Below are positions 46,724 to 59,197 of a DNA stretch of 64,000 bases, piece after piece. The notes below the pieces were generated by a model. It had not been told where the DNA came from, did not search any database, and worked only from the letters and a program-made list of their open reading frames with translations. Origin of the DNA: Polytolypa hystricis UAMH7299 (lineage: Eukaryota > Ascomycota > Eurotiomycetes > Onygenales); NCBI GenBank assembly GCA_002573605.1, contig PDNA01000051.1, forward strand, positions 1-64,000, in the 5' to 3' direction. How positions within the stretch are numbered: the first letter of the stretch is position 1; each line of letters opens with the position of its first letter. The position numbers and the translations under genes were made by a program.

Positions 46724-48614
46724 TGTTCATGAAAGTGAGGGCGCTTAATCTTGCCAAGTTGGTATAGCAAACTCAAACCATCATTTTCTACACAACAAAC
46801 AGCGTAGATGATAGATCTGTTGATTATCCAAGGTGTCGATTTTTATGATAGGGGCTTTGGCAGCCTATTTCTATGACCTGAGCTATCTATAACATGGACT
46901 ATGGGGAAAATGGGCTTTGGAAGCTCAGAAAAACTTTCAGTATAGACATGCTTCATCTTATAAAGGCAAGAGGAGGTGACCGGGGGTTCTGTATATCTAA
47001 TCTTCCCTTATTTTACAGTTCCTTAACGATTCTCAAGGTTAAATGGAGGCACTTTTTGCGTACAACCAAGGTTCTCGGTGAGTGTTGTGTGTAACAGCCT
47101 CTGTTATTTTATTTGGCAATATCATACAAAGTGGCCAGATCACAGTCACGCCCAAAGCCATAATCACTTTACTGAGTTGCGACCTCTCCTTGACCACTGT
47201 CATATCTAAGCTTGGGCACAGTGATGTGTGGAGTGAGAAGATCGACTTTGGAAACCCCCATATCCATATCCATTGAACCCTACCCTCAGAAAGTTGTTAA
47301 CCGCAGGAGTATGTATAAAGTAGATTCAGAAGCCGATGCCGATAGATGTCAGCAGGAGACAAAGATTCAGCGCCATTTTATAATGAAAGGCAGTCAAGTA
47401 GCCAGCAGCACGGATTCAGAAGGTGGGATGCCATACTGGGAAACTGCAATAAACCCTGGAGAGCAGGTTAGTTATTACGTACCTAGATTTCCACCATTCT
47501 AGTTGCAAAATGCGCACGTCGCGGAGTAGAAGATATCAGTATAACCAGCTGTAGGACAAGGAAATATGTCTTGCTCGGCCACGCCACTATCACTCCTGTC
47601 CAATCCAACCCAAACATATTTCAGCAATAATATGTCAGGGCAACAAGTCTCGATTGAGAATTTCACGTGCGAAGAATCCAGGCCGATTGATGCGCAGTTG
47701 TCGATAGAAGATAAAAGCTTTCTGCTAGGTCTCTTGTCAGTTTTGTAAGCCTCAATCTATCTCTTGGCCTTACAGTACTGAGACTGACTCGGCTCTCGTC
47801 AATATGCACAAAGAGTAGAATATCCATCAAACTGGTCGACATTGATATCTGCAGGAACCCTCTGTTCCTCGTGTCACACTTATTTCAGCCTTAAAGTCTG
47901 GTTCCATTGCCCAGGGACTGCCGGCTGAACCAGGGGAACAAAATTAAACCCCACATAGGGTCGCATCACTTGGTGGATGCTTCTTTGCGTCTTCCAAAGC
48001 TGCTGCATCGAGGCTGTTAATGAACTGATTTCGTTATGAGGATATCCCCAAACCACCTGCAGGGGCATGGCAGTGCAGCGATGTCTCTTGCAACAGTTTT
48101 GAAAAGGAAATAAACAGATTGAATGCCGCGCGTGTGGTTAACGGTACGGCGCCGACATCATACCAAAGATGGATGATCCCAACTAATTATCTTCAGCTGC
48201 TCCTTGCCGCCCGCAAATTACGATGCACAATCGCTCTTCGGCGTTCGCAGGTCTAGACTTCCTAGGACTAGGGTAAATATTTATCGCTGTCGCGTCCTGC
48301 TATTCGACAGGGCATAATTCCGTGCCTAGGGTCAGCGTTCAGGTAGATTTTTGATTCGTCTATTATCACCAGCCCCACATTCACGCCTAGGATGAAGCCA
48401 GCCTTCCCCAAGATGGCTGTGATAAAGAAGCAAATCACCGTTCGGCGTTTTCGCCCCCCTTGTGAGGCTCGTGTCCTGCTGCGGCCAGGGAATTTTGGAC
48501 GTCAGCTCATCAAAAAATTGATCGCTCCTTTGAAGTCGAATGCGGTGTTTCCTCAGCACCCATCTTTCGCTTGGTTATTTGCATTTTGGCTTTCAGTCCT
48601 TCTCTGCATAGATC
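46724..48614. other. Intergenic, no gene recognised
   Basis: Several frames of 60-96 codons occur on both strands but none shows composition, splice sites or motifs that convince. The right end holds the promoter of the fucosyltransferase-like gene. Confidence 0.4.
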
Positions 48615-49885
48615 ATGAAATGGCCGGTCAGAGTACTTCTGCTAGGAGGAATACTGTTCTTCGCGACTTTTGCCTACCTGCATTCGCAGAGATGGAGGCA
48701 GCCCCATCCAGTCCAGCCCGTCACCAAATATTTCACAGTTAGCATTGCCCATTTAGCCCCTGATATATCACTCTCTACGACTAGTAACTGACCCATTCTT
48801 CCTCTAAACAGTGGGATAATCCTGATTTCGCCTATTTCAACAACCAGTTCATCTTGCATCTGGCCTCCTCCGTCAAAAACCCGCTTCCTAATCGCAAATT
48901 AATCTCCCCCGGCATTGTATGTCCCGCCGTCCGAGGCGTCGAGTCTGCGCACGTAATACCGGTGACAGACGTTTTCGCGAAATCTAGTCTTGAAGCCCTA
49001 GGATACGAGACCGACCCTGCGATTGTTGACACTGCACGGAATGGATCAACTCATGTAGTAGATTATTTTTCCCAAATCTCGGAGCAACCCGAAGAGCTTA
49101 TACGCATTACGGCTCCCAGCGAGTCGTATTGGCAACATTCCGCTTTCGCCTTTGTTCGCGACTCATTCATTCTTCCGATGCGTGCTGGCCCATGGAGGAA
49201 GACTGCCCCACAATTTGCCGTGTCGGAGCACCTCGAAACATGCGTTCGTGACATGTTACCTGACGTTGTCCCCAATGCTATCGGCCTACACATTCGTACT
49301 TGGCCGTCGGATCTCTCCTTTGGCCAAAAGGACCCTTGCCACACGAACGAGATTCCCGTCTTGAAGCACGTGTGGGGGAAATGCGAGTGGACAGGGTCAT
49401 ACCTTTATGGAAACGTGGTGCGGGCCCAGAAACACCCAGAGCAACCCGTTGTCATCGCCACAGATGACCGCGAGGCAAAGATAATCAAGGACTTGATCGG
49501 ACATCTTGGAGACCGGGCGCACTTCATGGATATGACGAACAAATGCAAGACGACCATTACCAGTCTGTACCCAGAGGATGAACACGAGTGGCGGCTGGCG
49601 ACATACTGGCCTATAATCGAAGCCACCGCTTTAACCCGCACAGAAGCATTCGTTGGCTCTTTCTGGTCGACGCTGTCACAACTTGTCGCCGTCCGTCGCT
49701 CCCCAGGGAGGTCGTTTTTCTTCCAAACCCGCCTGCAGGCATTTATCTGGGATTCGCGTGTTATGCTTGGATTGATTGCTTTGGTTGGACTGTCTTATCT
49801 TGGATATGTCTCTGTGCGTCGTATTTACACGACCCGCCGCAGGCGCCTGGAGAGCTCAAAGGCCACGCTCGACCTATCTGCATGA
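48615..49885 (+). CDS. O-fucosyltransferase-like type II membrane glycosyltransferase
   Basis: Two exons, 48615-48737 and 48812-49885 (74-nt intron, donor GTTAGC); 398 aa. The short first exon encodes MKWPVRVLLLGGILFFATFA, a signal anchor placing the catalytic part in the Golgi/ER lumen. The core contains GLHIRTWPSD (His201, Arg203, Asp208), matching the HxRxxD motif that binds GDP-fucose in the O-/alpha-1,6-fucosyltransferase superfamily. VVIATDD and FVGSFWSTLSQLV follow in the expected order. An extra hydrophobic segment (VMLGLIALVGLSYLGYVSV, about 358-376) with a basic tail is present near the C-terminus. Fucose transfer itself is not proven; the donor and acceptor in fungi are unclear. 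Confidence 0.62.
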
Positions 49886-51046
49886 TATATCCCTTGATCT
49901 ACTGTCTATCTTATATATGTCGGTTGCATTTTCCCGTGGGTGTTTGGTTGGCGTTTTCTTTTTACCCAACAACGGATTTTTTTGTTCTGGGATTTTGGAT
50001 ATGCGATTGTATCACATTCTGGATATATGGTTTGACTTTTTGGCCGTTTTTGATCTGTACCAAATTTTGCATGTTCTTGGATACCAAATATTATGCTTTT
50101 TTGTTGTTTGTCTGGAATAGGATCATTTATTGCTACATGCTCTATCTGCACATGATTCCTATTATACCGTCATCAGTCTTAATGTGAGGAAATGGCAGTA
50201 TCATACGTTCCAAAGGCCTCGTTGGTCTCTGTCTGCGAACATCACTCTTTCGAAAATGAAGGTGTCCAAGGTTTGTCCCATAAACTTTGGAATGAACCCT
50301 AGTTTGCTCTCGACCCCCGTTCCTGGTGCCTGAAGGTAAAAAAATTAAAAAAACCCTTACCTGCCCTAAAACAACCGCCCTAGTCGACGGCAGTCGTTTT
50401 GGCGACGAATAATAAATGTTTATTGAAAGCTTCCGCCGCTGAGCTCCGAGTTTGCGCTTGATATAAATAGAAAATTTGTGAGGCGGGGTTGAAAGTGTTT
50501 GTGGCCCTTTCTACCCTTGCATATGTGTGAACCCTACACTTGAGAACCGTCACTAAATAAATACCCCAAGCGCCCCCCAGCCTGGATCAGTAATCGCAAA
50601 AGAAATCCAGACATGGCGGTTCCTGGCACCAATTTTATTTTCCTGCACAAAGTTCCTAGAATAACTTTTACATTGTAAGACTGGGGGATGAGAACTTTTT
50701 TACGTCCAGTGCTGAGGGAAAATCCTTTGATTTTTATTTAGTCGCTCGTGAGGATTAGGGGGGAATGATGGAACTTCAGATTAGTAGTCTCTTCCCCCCC
50801 ATCCCTCATGATTAGAATATCAGGCGTGCATAGTAAGTATGTATGTATAAAAGGGATGGCTGGGTGGCTCTATCATCTTGAATAGGCGATGTCTGAAGGA
50901 GGGCTGAGTGAGCTTCTTTTTTTTCTTTTTAATCTTCGCTCCTGTCTTGTGTTGAAGATAGCATACATCCCTTTTTCTTTATTTCTTTTTTTTTTATATA
51001 GATCTGAGATATATTTCGCGCTTTCTTTCTTTCTTCATTTTTGAGC
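49886..51046. other. Intergenic upstream of the subtilisin homologue
   Basis: No gene. T-rich at 50920-51000 (pyrimidine tracts), fitting a fungal promoter immediately before the ATG at 51047. Confidence 0.4.
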
Positions 51047-53438
51047 ATGTTTCAACGGATACACTCCCACCCATCCGGCGGCGGTGGTCTTCTCGCCGTA
51101 CTTCTTCTCGTCCCGTTCTTCACACGTCATGTCTCGGCAGCAGACTGCTACGGGACCTCCCCAGGCGCGCCGCGCGGGAGCTTCCTAGGCCCCGTGAACT
51201 TGCAGCAGGGGATGTGCGACCAGAACAGAAATACCATCTTCGGCTGTCATGGACAACCGAGTGACGACTGCATGACCATTGTCACTGACACGGAGGATAA
51301 TAAGAACCTTTTGTTCCGTAGACAGCGGCTGGGCGAAGGGGAACCGCAGTGGAGTAATTGCGATGGCGCATTTGTGAATAAACCCTTGGGCATCGAATCC
51401 CTCTTCTCTAGGAAAAAGGTTGCTCACACATCATGTGTGTTTGTTAGGGAAATATCATGGAGCAATGTATCGACTCTGGATCCGCCAGCACCGGCATATG
51501 GACGCTGGGCCAAGAGAGATACATGGCAATCTGGACTGAGAATGTTAGAGATCTCAAGTGTATGGGTAACGAAGGGAAGTTGAGTTCGCAAGTGGAATCC
51601 AATGGTGCTATTGATGCGACGTTTTTCAACTCTGTGGCACAGGCTGTGTGCTCGTGCAGGGATGGAGTGAGGTGTGCAAGAGAAGCGAATGCGGGAGATA
51701 ATTGGCTTATAAGGGGGTCGAGAAGTTCGCCGGAGGATTCGGATGATTATAGCCTCTGCTTTCAGGCAATGGTAAGATCCCCCCCCCCTAAAGAAAAACT
51801 CACTATCACTCTGCGAGGATGTATTGCTGATTCCAACTGCGTGGCGGCATAGACGAGGATCATGAACGGATGTATCCTGAACAAGAACCATGTTGGCGGC
51901 GAGGTCGTCTCTGGAAGACGTAACTACGAGCTCCGGGCGATCCGAGCGAGCACTCGGCTGATTCAAGCCAAAGACATCAGCGATGCAGACTTTGATGAAC
52001 TCGTCAACAAAGCTCGTGACATGACCCAGGCCACGGACGCTAAGCGCTCACCACTCGATAGAAGGGAACCAGCGTACAATATCCCAGAGACTAGCTATCG
52101 CGCATTCCAGCTTACAGCCGACCCGGGGATTTTCAATCAGCTGTAGGCTGAGGTGAATGTTGAGTCCATTAATGCACTAGGTTATAGTCACCAGCCGCAG
52201 CTTGCGATAGGTAGGCATCCCAAAAACGTTCCATCGCCTGCTGCTAAAGGTGGTTGGTCAAACTTCGTGGAGGGGGGCTCTTCAGCTTTTGCACAAGGTC
52301 AAGAGACAATTTCCGGGACAGCTGCCACAGACTATAGAGCAGCAGAACAGTCCAGGACATTTGAAGGACCTGAGTTCCCAGGGAAACCGAGAGAGTAATT
52401 ACAAGTACGACTCATGCGCAGGCGAGGGTAGCATTGTTTATGTCCTTGACACGGGCATCTTCGCAGATCATCCCGAGTTCAAGGACAACACGCCCCTGAT
52501 TGAAACGCTGGGCGACGATGTTGACCCGAGCGATAAAAATGGCTATGGAACTGGTGTGGCCAGCTTGGTGAACGGCGCGACTGTCGGTGTTGCGAAGAAA
52601 GCAAAGGTCATGTCAATCAAGATATACGAGGATAACGGTCGGAACCAGTATCCAGATGCAAAGGGTGGGTTGATTTTCATACTCTCCCAGTTACTCTCCC
52701 CTTCCACTAACGCGCGTTCTTGACTATAGTTATTGAAGGTCTCCACACGGCCTTAGCACACGTTCGTGGTAATGGTTACATTGGCAGAGCTGTCGTCAAT
52801 CTTTCCTACGGCGGTCGAACCCACGTCAGCTCGGTTCTAAAGACCATCGAACAACTCAACAACGCAGGGATCCTCGTGGTTGCTTCAGCGGGTAATTTTG
52901 GCGAAGATTCTTGCAACAACTTCCCTGGCGGCGCGCTTGCAGAGCGAGAGATTGGGCTTTGCGTTGGAGCTGTCGACGGCCGCACTTCGCGACGCCACGT
53001 GAGTTCGAACTCTGGAAAATGTGTTAATGTGTGGGCACCAGGGAATGATGTCACCACCGCAGTCAATAGTCAGCCAGGGACAGGCTGGTGGGTGTGGCTG
53101 TGGGGAGATAATGGGTACAAGCAGGACTCCGGCACGTCTTTGGGTACGTATCTATATCTCACGGTCTCAAGTATTTCCCCCTCGTTTCTGAGTCGTAGCT
53201 AATGTATGTTTTTCTTCTTGTTTCAGCGGCCCCAATCGTCGGCGGTATGATTGCATATGAGATATCTCGTACGGAATTCAAGTTCCGCGACGCCCACGTC
53301 AGAGACTTTGTTGACTACTTCAGCCGCACAGGCCGCGAGATATTTTTCAGCGGCAACACTGCTGATCGACTCATCAACAACAAGGCCGGACAGGATACGT
53401 GTGAGGACCGCTTTGGGCGAGGAAGATGTCCGAGGTAG
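51047..53438 (+). CDS. Secreted subtilisin-like (S8) homologue lacking the catalytic His
   Basis: Proposed exons: 51047-51373, 51448-51771, 51853-52142, 52351-52664, 52730-53143 and 53227-53438; phases agree and give 626 aa. The start is set by a signal peptide (GLLAVLLLVPFFTRHVSA). An N-terminal Cys-rich region of ~200 residues (DCYGTSPGAPRGSFLGP, then CIDSGSASTGIWTLGQERYM) precedes the S8 domain. In that domain the Asp motif VLDTGI and the oxyanion Asn (ASAGNFG) are present, and Ser is in GTSLAAP. The His motif (normally GHGTH) reads GYGTG, with TAT at 52544-52546. So proteolysis should be lost. The third intron (208 nt, donor GTAGGC) is unusual; without it there is a TAG at 52144 and a frameshift, so a pseudogene is the alternative. 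The S8 part lacks other damage. Confidence 0.65.
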
Positions 53439-54745
53439 ACGCGAAGAACGGCATTGTTTCTTTTTCCTTTTCTTTGTCTTTTCCTTTTTTTGGTTTTGAA
53501 TCCATTACACCTTTGTGGATTAGAATATTCAAATAAAGAAATAAGACATCTAGATGATACTCGGGCATCAGCAGTTGAATATGTGCATGTGCGGATCTTG
53601 AAGATATATGCCCCTGACATGCATCAAAGGATCGACTGTCTTTGACAAATTGTGTATCGGCTTATGACTGACACACACAGAGCATACAATGTATGTACTG
53701 GTACTTGCCTGCCAAACAATTGGTGGAAACAACTGGCTGCAGAGAACAGAGGATTGAAGAGTGCTTTGAAGGTGAGGTTGAGATGTGGTGGTGTTCCAGA
53801 CTGTCCAGATTGCCCAGGCTGTCCAGACTCGGCTGCAGCTGAAGCCCACGAGTAAAAATAGCAACAGGCTCCACCCAACTCGGAAAAGTCAGTCCAGTCA
53901 CGGGACGCCAGTGCTTGATTCGGCTAGACCAGGGCTAAAAGTGACTAAGCAGTGTCATACAGCCAATCAGAGGGCAGCCCTGTGGTGCGCATAGAGATTG
54001 GCTTCGCTGAAACCCGCATCAGGCAGCTGAGTCAGCCAGCGCCCTTTCAATCTTCTCTCCACCAAACCTCGATCACTTCACTCTCGCATCGCCCTCAACA
54101 CTTCGCTTCCTCCCATATTCACTCCTCCATCGCCAGGCCTCCCTCCCCCCCTCCCCCTATCCCCCTCTTCTCTGTCTCCTTCGCTGTCCGCTTTATCTCC
54201 CTCCTTCCGTTCTTTGTCTAATAGCCAGTCTCCGTAATTTCCCACTATTTCACTCGTCTTTCGCTGCTGTGTTTGACACACTGCTTTTCCTGATTTCGTG
54301 GGCTCCCCCCCAATTCGACCTTTTCTCCCGCCAAATCAGTTAATCGCCTCGTCAGCTCCTAAGGTTTCTCTCCATCTGCGTCGCCTCTGACTGCTTCTTC
54401 TCCGAGTCCGCATCGTATCTTGCATGATTCAGTACAGCCACTGGACTGGTCTGTCGTCTTAATCGATTGTCCAATAGAACTTCCTCTGACCATCTCCGCT
54501 TGGTATTGGAAGAAGTCGTTTTCAGCAACTAATTTGTCTTGGAATCCCAAGATTACTCGAGCCTGTCGGTGAAGCAATCGGCCAATCCTCGACAATATCA
54601 TATCACATACGTGCAAAGTCAGCCGGTGCTGCAGGAGCTTTGCCCTTAATAATCGCTTATTATTTGCTGTTCTGTGTTGCTATTAAGGTAACCCTGAACG
54701 ACAACCGAATCCCCTTCTATTCACTTCTCTCTACCTATTTCCACC
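53439..54745. other. Intergenic, Vts1 promoter and long 5' leader
   Basis: C/T-rich blocks at 54040-54200 and 54700-54745 suggest transcription start and leader. No coding frame with features. Confidence 0.45.
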
Positions 54746-56746
54746 ATGGCTAGTCATATTATCGGTAATCGAAACAGCACCCCCGAGGCTTCAAAATCGT
54801 CCCTCCGTCCTCCCTCTTCGTCTCGCACCCTCGGCGGATCCCATCAGCTGCGTGCATCTGCTGACATGTCCGCCTTTACTTCGCCGCTTTCCGCACGGAA
54901 CATCCGTCCCTCGTCCGAAGTCTACTATAACCAGCAGTCTCAGGCTCAAAACAGTACTGAGGATGCTATGGATCGAGCTGCACAACAGTGGATCGCAGAT
55001 ATCGACCAGTACGAAATCACACTCGAGGAGATGGCTGCTGCCACCTTGGATCAGGACTTCAAGGATGAGCTCAGCGCAATTGAGCAGTGGTTCCGTGTTC
55101 TGAGTGAAGCTGAGAGGACTGCTGCGCTCTACGCTCTGTTGCAGCAGACTACGCAGGTGCAGATCCGTTTCTTCATCCAGGTTCTTCAGCAGATGTCCAA
55201 GAGCCATCCCATGTCTGGTGTGCTGTCTCCTGCCAACTTTGGCGAAAAGGGTAAGCAAATAATCGTTCCCAACCACTATACTACGGGGATAAATATTGAC
55301 ATGTCCGCTCTAGACCCAATGTCTAACCGCCTGAGCGATGCGATGTCCAAGTTGAATGTTGAAGGCTCTCGCAACTCACTTGGGCGCCCACCCCCATCCC
55401 CAGTGAATAAGCGCAACTCAGGACTAGACTCTTCCACGATTAATGCCATGTTCCCTGACGCCGCTGCGGCCATCGCCAAAAAGAAAGCAGAATTTACTCA
55501 ACAAACTGGAAACGTTCCGACTTCGAACCGCAATAGCGCTGCGTTTGGTGATCGCACCTCTCTTGTTGCTCCTACTATATCCGCTCCAGATAACGGCAAG
55601 GAATCTCTCCCGCAACCACCAGCCTCTCCATGGGCTCAGCGGGCACCAGAACCCCAGCCACCCATTGCTCGTCCTAAATCTTCATCCGGTCCGCAGCAGC
55701 CCATGGGCCAGTTCGCTCAACCACCACCGTCAGCTGGTTTACGCTCTCCTCGCCCAATGGTTTCTGGTGGATCATCTAACATGCAAACGACCACCATTGC
55801 CGCCCCTGAGTCAACTCTTGAACCCCCGTTGCTCTCTCCTTACAACATTGGCAATGCTAGCTGGGCTTCGATGTCGAATACTCCCATGGTATCTACTTTT
55901 AACCAGCAAGCTGCACCAACCCAAGCCGATATGGTTGCTAATGCAACGGCGATGAAGCTAGCTGCTTTGTCCACGGTTAACAACAGAATTGCCCTGGACG
56001 ATGCGCGCAAGTACCGTCGCGCACGCTCCAATGATGGCCGGGGAGGTGATGTGGGACAACAGGTTTTGTCACCGGGTCTTCCGAGCGCTGGCATCCCTGG
56101 GACCAACCTTATCATGGTGAACGATGCAGGCCACATCTTAAACTCCCAGCAGATTGCGGCTTTGCAAGCCCAGCAACAAGCTGCTATGGCTGGTCGCCGT
56201 TCAAGACCTAATTCACCTGGCTTGGCAATGCAAGGGGGCGGTATTGGTCACATGAATTTTGCATCTCCGCAGAACAATGGATTCTTGGCTGCATATGATT
56301 CAACTTCACTTTTGAATAATGGGTTTGGTGGACTTGGTGTGGGCCAGTTTGCAGGTGGAGGCGGTCACGAAGGCTACCTTTCCGATCATTCTGAAATAGT
56401 TCGGGGCCGGTCTCCCCGCGGTAGACGTGGTAGTTCGAAGCCGCCCGAAGACCCCACTGATCCTAACCTGCTCAAGGATATTCCGGCTTGGCTTAGATCT
56501 CTACGCCTCCACAAATATACCGACAACCTCAAAGATCTTAAATGGACTGAGTTGGTTGAATTAGACGAGAAGGGTTTGGAGGATCGTGGGGTCAATGCTC
56601 TGGGTGCAAGGAACAAGATGTTAAAGGTTAGTAAAGTCATATGTCCAGACTCCACCATGTTGATCACTTGCTAATTATCCCCTGTTTAGGTGTTTGATCA
56701 AGTCAAGGAAGCCAGAGCGGATGGGAAGCTTGATGTAGCCATTTAA
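54746..56746 (+). CDS. VTS1: Vts1-type SAM-domain RNA-binding protein
   Basis: Three exons: 54746-55250, 55314-56626 and 56690-56746; 624 aa. The N-terminal conserved helical block (AAQQWIADIDQYEITLEEMA to FFIQVLQQMSKSHPMSG, residues about 75-155) is followed by a long Pro/Ser/Gln/Asn-rich disordered region. The C-terminal SAM domain occupies about residues 556-615: DIPAWLRSLRLHKYTDNLKD to GARNKMLKVFDQVKEA. The join across intron 2 completes the last SAM helix, which supports the 19-codon last exon. Vts1/Smaug proteins bind CNGG hairpins in mRNAs through the SAM domain and recruit Ccr4-Not to deadenylate them. The disordered region is long compared with yeast Vts1. Intact. Confidence 0.93.
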
Positions 56747-58192
56747 GCTTATAATACCTACTTTTCTAGGTCATGAAATCATGGAGAACCGACCCAACGA
56801 AAGATCTATTTTGAAATGATAAATGGTAATAGTGTACGCAAGGATACCTGCTGCTGTGAAGAGTGATTTCTGTTATGGCAAGTGTGCTTTTTGTGGCACA
56901 AGTTTGTTTTTTGTTATTTTTCTCTTTTCTATTCTTCATTTACTCTCCTTTCTCTTTTTGCACATGGATAGCTCCTTTTGACAAGTGCAACCATATAGCT
57001 CTGATGCGGGGAAGAAAAAACTGGATAGCAATCTCTGGAAGAAGTGTGGGAATGGAGGAGGAAAAAAAGGAAACATTTTCCTTTCTCAATCTACTTGCGA
57101 CAGTGTAATTTACCCACTGGATTATGGTTTTTGATCTTTTTTATTAGTGTTTTTTTTACTCCCTCTTTCTGCTTGCTCCAAGCCCAGCATCATGTTCAGG
57201 CATCATGTCCCCTTTTTTTTTTGCTTTGTCTTCTCGATTTCCTCTGTTTTTCTTTTCTCTTCATGTCATGCCATGATTGTGTGTAACTAGGTACTCTCTT
57301 TTCAGGTATCCAGTGGATGAGCTCTAGAAAAAAAAAATCATAATTTCTTGATTTAACATCCTGTTTCCAATTTTGCTATTCCTAGAGTATCCCCACTAAC
57401 TAGTGGTAGAATGTCAAAATTTGGGATTTCCTTAACTGGTGTTTGCCAGGGGAACATTTCATAATAGCCTATAAGAGCATTCTTTGATAAAATCACAAAT
57501 ATGCTGGGAAATATTAAAACCAACCCATCAATGGTGCTCATTTTCATCAATTTGCAAATCCATAGTGCATGTGGTTTGGCTAGTAGTTGCATCATACCTC
57601 CTGGGCAAGGCCATGAATCACGTGACATTCTTATCTGGAACTTTCCTCGAACCACCAAATTCCCATCGCGATACTCCATCCATCCATAGCTCTGCAAATC
57701 GCAATTACGCACTGATAAGTAAGCCTTTTCGCAATCGCTATAGTCTTCTAACTTCTGGCTGACTTGATATTAGATATTTCCTTCCTATTCCCTTGTCCAT
57801 TACTTCTCCCCGCCGCCGCCGCCGCTGCACCAGCAGCAGCACTCCGCAGCCCCCCGTTACAACGACCTACTGATCCGTGAACCAAGAGAAAGCATTTAGC
57901 CAACCTCTTGTCTCATATACATTTTCGCAAACAGCGTACATTTAAAAAAGGGGAACGAAGAAAGAAAGACCGAGGAACTGAACCCCAACGCGACAATTCT
58001 CTAGAAAACATCTGCGTGGACTAGGACAGGAACCGCAAACTCGCTCCGCTTTTGAGCATCATTAGACATCCCTACGAAGCAACATATACGAACGAAGAGA
58101 AAGCAAGCGGGGGATACAAAGTCCAGCAAAGAACCACATACCACAAAGGCTAAACAGGATCGGAGGAATAAAATTACGCCACACCTCTCAAA
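56747..58192. other. Intergenic, Vts1 3' flank and EMC6 promoter side
   Basis: T-rich stretches at 56900-56950 and 57120-57260. A GCC repeat (CGCCGCCGCCGCCGC) is near 57810-57825. Open frames are low-complexity. No gene recognised. Confidence 0.4.
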
Positions 58193-58669
58193 ATGCCGCC
58201 TACAAACCAAGAACTCTCTCTCCTGATTAACCCGCTCGTGCCGGAGTCTGTGATGCATAATAAACGGGTATGTCCATAACCCACTCCCCACCCCCGAGGG
58301 ACTCTCTGAGAACGCTGCCACACAGACTAACCACTCTCCCAAAACCAGACCCTCACAACCCTGCACTCCCTAACATCCTTCCTCCTCGGTCTTTCCGCGG
58401 GAATTCTCGGCCTCCAATCCACAAACGGCTTCCTCTTCTACCTCATCGGCACAATCATCGTTTCCTTCCTCTTCCACGCCGTTCTCATCGGCTTCCCTCG
58501 TCCGACTGGTGCCTTTTTCCCCGGAACGGGAGAACTGGTGGGGAATAATGGGAATGGGCAAGATAGGAAGGGCGCGTGGCGGGATGTGTGGTTTGGTGGT
58601 GGGGTTATGGGGGAGGCGCTTAGTGGGTTTGTGCTTGGCTGGGCGGGCGTTGGGGGTGTGTTGAGATAG
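58193..58669 (+). CDS. EMC6: ER membrane protein complex subunit 6
   Basis: Two exons, 58193-58267 and 58349-58669 (81-nt intron); 131 aa. The N-terminus LLINPLVPESVMHNKR is followed by two close hydrophobic helices (SLTSFLLGLSAGILGLQ and FLFYLIGTIIVSFLFHAVLI) and a third near the C-terminus (ALSGFVLGWAGVGGVL). That is the EMC6 pattern and size. EMC inserts tail-anchored and some polytopic proteins into the ER membrane; EMC6 is a core transmembrane subunit. The Gly/Asn-rich loop (GELVGNNGNGQD) is a variable feature of fungal copies. Intact. Confidence 0.88.
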
Positions 58670-59197
58670 GAGGCGGGGAGGTTTTTGGAAGGGGTTGTTT
58701 TTGAGAGTTTTGATAGGTAATAAGTGGGCTTGTTAATAGATTTGCGGTCGTTTTTTTGGGAATTATTGTATATTTTTTTGATCTTCCCTTCTCGGTTCAA
58801 CGTGCAATCCTAAGGCAGGAGGTTATTACAGCTTTTCTTCTCTATCAGGGGGAAATCTAGCTGTTTTTTGCGGCTAATAAATGAATTTTAAAGGCATGGT
58901 CAACCATGCGAATTACGAAGGCGTGAAACTCTATACAAGTCTAATATTTAATCATAAATGAGACTTAAAAAAAAAAGAAATAAGCCGAAAGGTAATCAAG
59001 AGGACACAAAACGCTTAACCGGAATAGAAGAAAATGAGATGAACCAAAAAACTACACGCCAAAAGTTTGATCCAGATTAAACAGAGGTATCCATGACATA
59101 CGAAGGACGATGAGAAACACAAAAAAGAAAAAGAAAACATCAAAAATAAGCAAGAAAAGGAAAAGAAAGAAGGGATATCTAATCTATTCATACCACA
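58670..59197. other. Shared 3' flank of EMC6 and the drug transporter
   Basis: A-rich with purine tracts (58968-58982, 59120-59175). No gene. Confidence 0.45.

Noticed and set aside
51041..51046. Start of the subtilisin homologue at 51041
   Set aside because: The codon there is TTG; the ATG at 51047 is used.
54791..55276. 161-codon antisense frame opposite the Vts1 N-terminus
   Set aside because: Created by codon composition of the real gene; the sense strand has a clear conserved protein.
55443..55955. 170-codon plus-strand frame within Vts1
   Set aside because: A shadow of the Pro/Ser-rich region of Vts1 in another frame; no start context or homology.
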